From: a bacterium
GTDB lineage: Bacteria; RBG-13-66-14
Length of the DNA: 5,830 bases
NCBI GenBank assembly: GCA_026398675.1
Contig: JAPLSK010000007.1
Coordinates: 1-5,830, forward strand
Direction: 5' to 3'
Position 1 is the first letter of the stretch, and each line of letters starts with the position of its first letter. This document shows positions 1-4,256 of the stretch, in pieces. Below the pieces are notes generated by a model that searched no databases, was not told where the DNA came from, and saw nothing but the letters and a program-made list of their open reading frames with translations. Made by a program: the position numbers and the translations under genes.

Positions 1-519
1 ATCCGGCAAGTGCGGCGCACCGTCGGCCGCCCCTTCCTCCTCGTCGAGTTGATGGGCGAACTCGTGGAGGACGATGTTGCGGATGCCGCCGCGGGAGTCC
101 CGCTTCACCTCGTCCCAGGCGAGAACCACCGCCCCCTCCCGCCAGGACTCCCCGTCCCGCTCCTCCTCCCCCTCGTGGACCACGCCGTCGTCCTCGGCCC
201 AGGCCAGGGGAGCGACGAAGGGATGGGGATAGAGGAGAACGCTCCGCAGAAGCGGATAATATTCGACCGGGCGGCGGAGGAGAAGAAGGCAGGCCTGGGC
301 GGAGACCATAACCTTCATCTCCTCGGTCAGAACGAGCCCCCCGCAGCCTTCGAAGTTCTTCTCGGCCAGAAAAACGAGGGTATGCCCCCGGAGTTCCGTC
401 CGGTCGGCGGCGGGCAGGGAGCGGTAGAGCGCGACTTCCCGCCGCAGCATCTCCTCCCAAGCTGGAGGAAAGAGGGAGGCGAAGATCCTCCGGCGTTTAC
501 GCTGTTTGAATCCGAACAT
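1..519 (-). CDS. mtfA: MtfA-like zinc-dependent peptidase (M90 family), 3' end cut by window edge
   Basis: The first 173 residues are in the window and the frame runs open through position 1, so the C-terminus is missing. The N-terminus reads MFGFKQRKRRRIF, followed by LFPPAWEEML, VFLAEKNFEGCGGL, the AQACLLLL helix and YYPLL. All are hallmarks of the MtfA/M90 family. The zinc-binding HEFAH (HExxH) lies at residues 152-156 (DNA 52-66) and is followed by QLDEEEGAADG. That position nearly matches the H149/E150/H153 motif of E. coli MtfA; the downstream glutamate ligand would lie outside the window. E. coli MtfA is a soluble cytosolic peptidase that interacts with the repressor Mlc; whether that role holds here is unknown. 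No signal peptide is visible. I chose the ATG at 519 because MFGF fits family N-termini. An in-frame ATG at 534 lies inside a hairpin and lacks a Shine-Dalgarno. The AGGGA before 519 abuts the start too closely, so initiation may be weak or structure-controlled. The gene follows the glycoside hydrolase gene by 47 bp on the same strand. Confidence 0.9.
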   Translation of the reverse strand, partial: MFGFKQRKRRRIFASLFPPAWEEMLRREVALYRSLPAADRTELRGHTLVFLAEKNFEGCGGLVLTEEMKVMVSAQACLLLLRRPVEYYPLLRSVLLYPHPFVAPLAWAEDDGVVHEGEEERDGESWREGAVVLAWDEVKRDSRGGIRNIVLHEFAHQLDEEEGAADGAPHLPD

Positions 520-521
520 TC

Positions 522-564
522 CCTGATTATCCATGAAAACCGAAGTTTTTCATGGATAATCAGG
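522..564 (-). repeat. Perfect 18-bp inverted repeat (UUCG-loop hairpin) filling the gap between two genes
   Basis: Arms 522-539 and 547-564 are perfectly complementary around a 7-base loop (540-546). In minus-strand RNA the apex reads C-UUCG-G, an exceptionally stable tetraloop, with one bulged A next to it. The stem starts two bases after the TAA stop of the upstream hydrolase gene and ends two bases before the ATG at 519 of the peptidase gene. There is no T-run after the 3' arm on the minus strand, so it does not look like a classical intrinsic terminator. More likely roles are 3'-end stabilisation of the hydrolase mRNA, partial termination, or reduced translation of the peptidase, because the alternative ATG (532-534) and the purine stretch before 519 sit in the 3' arm. 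The structure is seen directly; the role is inferred. Confidence 0.85.
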
Positions 565-566
565 TT

Positions 567-3500
567 TTATCGCGTCGCGGGGATATCGTCCGCAGTCCCA
601 TAGTACACAGCGGTGACGGAGCGGATGGACCAGAGGCCTGCGGAACCGCGGAAGATGCCTATGTCGTCAAAGCCGTTCCCGTCGTAGTCAGCCGGGCGGG
701 GCCAGTCGAAACAGGCGCCAAAGAATACCCGGGTCAGTGCTTTCAGCGCCCAGAGGCCGGTGCAGGGGCGCCAGACCCCGATCTCCCAGGTGCCGTCGCC
801 GGTATAGTCACCTCCTACTGGCCAGTCGTTGACCCTGCCGAAGTAGGTCCTGGTCAGCCCCCGGATCAGCCAGAGGCCGGTGGCTGGACGGTAGAGGGCG
901 ACTCCGCTCGTTTCCTCCCCGGTGTAATCGCCCGGCGCCGGCCAGTCCCCCGAGGTCCCCAGGTATATCAGGGTGAGACCCCGCACCCTCCAGAGGCTGG
1001 CCGCGGCGCGATAGATGCCGTAGTCGGCGAAACCGTCCCCGTTGTAGTCCCCCGGGACGGGGATGTCCCCCGCCCGGCCGAAGTAGAACCTGGTAAAGGC
1101 GTTCACCGCCCAAAGGCCGGTGGCGGGGCGGAAGATCGCGAACTCCGCCCGGCCGTCGCCGTTGAAGTCGCCCGGCGCCGCATTGTCTCCCAGGGTGCCG
1201 AAATATCCCTGGGTGATCCCCTTTATCCGCCATTGCCCGGAGGCGGGTCGGAAGACCGCGATGTCGGAGACGCCGTCACCGTTGTAATCGCCGGAGACGA
1301 CGACCGTCTGTTCGGGTGGAACTGTCGGCCCGCAGGTCGGAGTGGGGCTGGGGGATGCGACAGCCGGCGGCCGGCTCGGGGAGGAGAAGGGCGTCGCTGA
1401 CGGGGTCCGGTCCGAGGTAACGCTGGGGCTCGCCGTCGGCGGCGGGGGAGAGGCGGGCGATGGAGTTGGGGAAGCGGCCGGAGGGGGGCTGGGCGGCTCC
1501 TTCCAGATGACTGCGCTCAAGGAATGCGGCGGCAGGGTCAAGAGGAAAGTCCCGCTCCCCTCCGGAAACGTCTGGCTTTCAATCGTCACATTCTCCGCAT
1601 CCTCGTTGTCATCATGGAGGCTGGCTGGCGCGATCCGATAGAGAAGAGGCGAGACGGCGTACGAAAACGGCACGCCGATCTCGACATCCAGAGCGTCGCT
1701 CAGGCTGAGATTGAAAAGGACGGCGGAATAATCCGAACCGTTGCGGAAGGCAAAGGACTGGACATGGTTAACCGTAATCGGTCGGCTGACGCCGTTGATC
1801 GACTGCTGCATCCAGGAGGGATTATCCCCGCCCTGAGTCGTCCGCACGAGGTCGCCCTCGATCGCCCGGTTCACGAGCTCCACGCCCAGCCAGGACGGGC
1901 GCTTCCGGCCCGTCACCTCGAGATCGCGGAGCATCCCCCAGAGGCGGACGTATTCGCCGTTGGTCATCCGGAAGGAATACCCGTGTGCGGAAAAGAGACA
2001 CTGGGTCTTGACGCCGAATTCCCGCAGGATCAACAGCATTTCCAGCGGCAAGGCCAGTGCCCCGGCCTGGCTCGTCACCAGGTCGTTGCGGATGTCCAGT
2101 GGACAATCGCCGTACACGTGATGGAAATTGAATTCGTAAGTCGCCATCCCTGTCCCTTGCCCTATGGCGCTGATCTGGTTATAGCCCTGGCGGATGCGTC
2201 CCGCCGTGATATCGTCCAGGGGCTGGGCCAGCACGGGACAAAACACCTCCTCATCGTTGGCGTGATGGTCCAGATCGAACAAGTACGGTCCTAACGCGAT
2301 GGTATCGTGCGCGGCGCTGCTTCTCTCGATTTCCCCCTGGACGGAGGGAACGTTGGTGAACCCCCCGATGATCAAATCGAGGACGCCGGAATCGTAGTGA
2401 GGGCTGCTCCTCATGATCGCGAAACGGCCGGAAGCGATCCGGCCGAGACGGGTCCCGCCCATCAGGGATTCCCCGGCAAAGGGATCGATGCCGCACCCCC
2501 CGCCCCAGGCCTCGTTGCCGAACTCGAGGTGGATGGAGGGGAAGACCGTTGTCCAGGGAAGGGATTGTCCCAGGACGGCACGCTTCTCCGCGTAGGGGTG
2601 AGTCCCGTCCGCCGGCGCCGCCAGGTATTCCACCAGGTTGAGAAGGTCAGAGGGGGAATAGGTCACCGGGATGCTATACCATGGATCAGCCTCGACTTCC
2701 CGGCACAGCTCCAGGAACTCAGGCAAAGAGTAGCTGTATCGCCCGGGGATGCGGCTGCTGTGTTGGAAGTCCTCTGTCTTCCGCGCCCACGGCTCGGCAA
2801 GCTGCACGTCGAGCGTTGCCCCGAACTGCGCGCCCATCATTCTCAAAACGCCCGGCCGGAGTTCCCTGAGCCGGTCGATAAAAGTATCGGTAAAGACGGT
2901 GGGGTTGGTGTGATCGGCACACTGTAGGGCGATGTCATCCACCCAGACCTCGTCCCCGGAATTGAGGAGGAACAGGGTGAAACTCAGGATCGGATGGTTC
3001 TCTTCGGGGGTGTACGGGCCCGGACGATCCGCGTCGGAAGGGAGGGAGACATCGAAGGCATACCGCCGCCAATCCGTGGTCAGGGCGATGGTCTGATCGA
3101 CAAAATTATACTCGCCGTCCCGGGCGAAACGGGCACGAATCTGCGCCCCCTCCCGGTTGCCCTTGGCCCAGAACTCCAGGCGCCAGTTCCCCTTGACCAG
3201 AAACAACTTGCCCGAGGTGCGGTCGCCGTCGCGCCAGCCGCTGTCCATGTAGAACGCATAGGAGGGCATGCCGATCGGCCCGGGATAGACCAGGCGCAGC
3301 GATTGAAGACCGGGGCTGCCCGGCCGGGTGGTCGAGGTGTCGGGGAAGGACCATGCGGTCGAAGGGAATGAGCCGCTCCAGTTCCTCCGGACAAACATCA
3401 CGTCGTACTGGTTCGGCGCGGGCCCGTCGGTGTCGAGATAGAAGACATTGCGGCCGCCTTCGTGGGTGAAATCGGCGATCAGGCCGCTTCTTCCCTGGGC

Positions 3501-3986
3501 CGGTCCGGAGACGAATTCGTACTCCCCCCCGTCCCAGAAGTCCACCGGCCAGCCGATGCTGAAGGTTTCATTGTTCCAAGCCGGATCCCAGCAGTATTGG
3601 ACAATCCGCTGTCCGGTGGAACCGGCCTCGGCGTGAACGACGCTGCCGAAAACGCCCGCTTCGAAGCCGGGGTTGTGAATCAGGTTCTTGATGATCTGGC
3701 CGGCCCCGTATTGAGACCGCGCGCCGACGTTTAGACCGAGGCGCTTGACGCCCGTCACCAGCACTTCGTCGCTGATCGCGATAGTAGTGACGCCGGAAGG
3801 ATGAGCGACGGCTCGGAGACACGTGAAAAGGGTCAATCCCGCGGCCAGCACGCCGGTGAAAACCGGAAGGCCGCGCCGCGACCGCGGAGGGTGGACGGTT
3901 GACGGAGGAAGGGGGAAATGGACCCGGGAGAAACCTGTCAAAGGGAAACGACTGTCGGGCAGGGCGCCCATCGCTCCGCCTTGCAT
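567..3986 (-). CDS. Secreted clan GH-A-like glycoside hydrolase (arabinofuranosidase-like) with CBM-like domain and C-terminal FG-GAP/VCBS-like repeats
   Basis: The protein has 1139 residues. A long basic n-region (RSRRG at 35-39) precedes a hydrophobic segment (about 40-57) and a signal peptidase I-type site AVA/HP after residue 61. SRRGLPV loosely resembles a twin-arginine motif. Residues about 100-355 run from NPGFE to VWVDDIAL and look like a galactose-binding-like carbohydrate-binding domain (CBM4/9 type). Residues about 365-735 resemble the TIM-barrel of GH51/GH39-like enzymes. HLEFGNEAW has the NE pair expected of the acid/base (E492), and MATYEFNFHH supplies a candidate nucleophile (E618). 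The 126-residue spacing is close to that of known GH51 and GH39 enzymes. Residues 740-828 form a beta-rich domain ending LPPHSLSAVIW, as in arabinofuranosidase C-terminal domains. A Pro/Ser/Thr linker (830-893) leads to six exact 40-residue repeats (899-1138). The substrate is unknown; plant or algal polysaccharide is a guess. The start at 3986 has a GGGGGA upstream; an in-frame ATG at 3971 (residue 6), with AAGG seven bases before it, is an equally plausible start. The family assignment is from motifs only. Confidence 0.85.
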   Translation of the reverse strand: MQGGAMGALPDSRFPLTGFSRVHFPLPPSTVHPPRSRRGLPVFTGVLAAGLTLFTCLRAVAHPSGVTTIAISDEVLVTGVKRLGLNVGARSQYGAGQIIKNLIHNPGFEAGVFGSVVHAEAGSTGQRIVQYCWDPAWNNETFSIGWPVDFWDGGEYEFVSGPAQGRSGLIADFTHEGGRNVFYLDTDGPAPNQYDVMFVRRNWSGSFPSTAWSFPDTSTTRPGSPGLQSLRLVYPGPIGMPSYAFYMDSGWRDGDRTSGKLFLVKGNWRLEFWAKGNREGAQIRARFARDGEYNFVDQTIALTTDWRRYAFDVSLPSDADRPGPYTPEENHPILSFTLFLLNSGDEVWVDDIALQCADHTNPTVFTDTFIDRLRELRPGVLRMMGAQFGATLDVQLAEPWARKTEDFQHSSRIPGRYSYSLPEFLELCREVEADPWYSIPVTYSPSDLLNLVEYLAAPADGTHPYAEKRAVLGQSLPWTTVFPSIHLEFGNEAWGGGCGIDPFAGESLMGGTRLGRIASGRFAIMRSSPHYDSGVLDLIIGGFTNVPSVQGEIERSSAAHDTIALGPYLFDLDHHANDEEVFCPVLAQPLDDITAGRIRQGYNQISAIGQGTGMATYEFNFHHVYGDCPLDIRNDLVTSQAGALALPLEMLLILREFGVKTQCLFSAHGYSFRMTNGEYVRLWGMLRDLEVTGRKRPSWLGVELVNRAIEGDLVRTTQGGDNPSWMQQSINGVSRPITVNHVQSFAFRNGSDYSAVLFNLSLSDALDVEIGVPFSYAVSPLLYRIAPASLHDDNEDAENVTIESQTFPEGSGTFLLTLPPHSLSAVIWKEPPSPPPAASPTPSPASPPPPTASPSVTSDRTPSATPFSSPSRPPAVASPSPTPTCGPTVPPEQTVVVSGDYNGDGVSDIAVFRPASGQWRIKGITQGYFGTLGDNAAPGDFNGDGRAEFAIFRPATGLWAVNAFTRFYFGRAGDIPVPGDYNGDGFADYGIYRAAASLWRVRGLTLIYLGTSGDWPAPGDYTGEETSGVALYRPATGLWLIRGLTRTYFGRVNDWPVGGDYTGDGTWEIGVWRPCTGLWALKALTRVFFGACFDWPRPADYDGNGFDDIGIFRGSAGLWSIRSVTAVYYGTADDIPATR
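570..1292 (-). repeat. Six 120-bp (40-residue) FG-GAP/VCBS-like repeats of the hydrolase
   Basis: GD or AD begins each repeat at residues 899, 939, 979, 1019, 1059 and 1099, so the period is exactly 40 residues with no insertion or deletion. Each unit has a calcium-loop-like DxNxDGxxD segment, then AVFRP, GLWxVRGLT and YFG. The loop is intact-looking in units 1, 2, 3 and 5. It is altered in unit 6 (DYDGNGFDD) and lost in unit 4 (DYTGEETSG). Related FG-GAP/VCBS repeats of integrins and bacterial surface proteins fold as beta-propeller blades, which suggests a six-bladed or incomplete propeller here. The module ends DDIPATR at the stop codon. Confidence 0.88.
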
Positions 3987-3990
3987 TCAT

Positions 3991-4003
3991 CCCCCATCGG
4001 GGG
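3991..4003 (-). promoter_or_regulatory. Ribosome-binding site of the hydrolase gene within a small G5/C5 hairpin
   Basis: On the minus strand CCCCC-GAT-GGGGG can form a 5-bp GC stem with a three-base loop. Its 3' arm continues into GGGGGA, the only Shine-Dalgarno-like stretch for the ATG at 3986. When folded, it would hide that site. The second in-frame ATG at 3971 has its own AAGG outside the hairpin. Sequestration is an inference from base pairing only. Confidence 0.45.
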
Positions 4004-4031
4004 CGAATCGATCGCGCGTAAGGGCATAAGC

Positions 4032-4060
4032 AATATAGCAGTATTATAGTGACGCGGCAA
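4032..4060 (-). promoter_or_regulatory. Probable sigma-70-type promoter of the hydrolase gene
   Basis: On the minus strand there is a -35-like TTGCCG (4060-4055), a 17-base spacer and an extended -10, TGC-TATATT (4040-4032). The implied start of transcription near 4025 gives a leader of about 39 bases. A perfect TATAAT (4048-4043) lies 11 bases further upstream; with a 16-base spacer its -35 would be ACTACA, which is weaker. The site lies in the AT-rich part of the intergenic region, just downstream of the GGGGACACC palindrome. It implies that the hydrolase gene is transcribed at least partly independently of the phosphoesterase gene. Confidence 0.55.
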
Positions 4061-4069
4061 CTCGTGTAG

Positions 4070-4125
4070 TTCTGGGGACACCATACATAATTCCCCAAGA
4101 TGAAATATGTAGGGTGTCCCCGGAA
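4070..4125. repeat. 56-bp GGGGACACC palindrome, REP/MITE-like
   Basis: Arms 4070-4092 and 4103-4125 (23 bases each) pair with three mismatches around a 10-base loop. Each arm carries GGGGACACC followed by TACATA. From memory, very similar GGGGACACC-ATAC-type palindromes occur in many uncultivated bacterial genomes next to REP-associated tyrosine transposase (TnpA_REP, Y1 family) genes, but no transposase gene is in this window. It could therefore be a non-autonomous copy or remnant. The palindrome is seen directly; the mobile origin is inference. Confidence 0.65.
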
Positions 4126-4141
4126 TTGATATTCTGAGTGT

Positions 4142-4180
4142 GAAGCGAAAGCTTCACCACCGGCGTCAAGCTTTCGCTTG
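4142..4180. repeat. Paired inverted mini-hairpins (BIME-like)
   Basis: Two 12-base segments, AAGCGAAAGCTT (4143-4154) and AAGCTTTCGCTT (4168-4179), are perfect reverse complements separated by 13 bases. Each is also a hairpin in itself: on the plus strand GTGAAGC-GAAA-GCTTCAC (4140-4157), and on the minus strand TCAAGC-GAAA-GCTTGA (4181-4166), both with a GNRA tetraloop. The RNA could therefore form either one long stem or two short ones. The element follows the phosphoesterase stop by about 75 bases and could mark the 3' end of that transcript, although no T-run follows. Confidence 0.7.
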
Positions 4181-4200
4181 AGACTCCCGGCGAGGTGCAA

Positions 4201-4250
4201 CCTTTCGTAACCCCTCGTAACCTTTCGTAACCTTTCGTAACCTCTCGTAA
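4201..4250 (-). repeat. Five tandem 10-bp repeats, TTACGARRGG
   Basis: Five direct decamers lie head to tail. On the minus strand the units read TTACGAGAGG, TTACGAAAGG, TTACGAAAGG, TTACGAGGGG and TTACGAAAGG, flanked by AGG upstream and TT downstream. TTACGA and the final GG are invariant; only the two purines between them vary. The array starts six bases after the phosphoesterase stop codon. The near-helical 10-bp spacing would place the copies on one DNA face, as in arrays of protein-binding sites, but simple slippage expansion explains it equally well. Confidence 0.85.
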
Positions 4251-4256
4251 CCTGCT

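Noticed and set aside
522..564. Hairpin called as a classical Rho-independent terminator
   Set aside because: The stem is not GC-rich at its base and no T-run follows on the minus strand, so only a structural repeat with possible regulatory effect is claimed.
10..603. 197-residue open frame on the plus strand at the left edge
   Set aside because: The opposite strand encodes a convincing M90 peptidase with HEFAH, and this frame also runs through the hairpin. It is a shadow frame.
552..1400. 282-residue open frame on the plus strand, opposite the hydrolase tail
   Set aside because: Its apparent 40-residue periodicity is the antisense image of the 120-bp coding repeats. The sense frame has clear domain motifs and a matching stop.
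1524..2294. 256-residue plus-strand open frame inside the hydrolase gene
   Set aside because: It lies wholly antisense to the catalytic domain and has no recognisable motif or ribosome-binding site.
4201..4250. Decamer array as a CRISPR array
   Set aside because: Units are 10 bp with no spacers, and there are no cas genes in the window.
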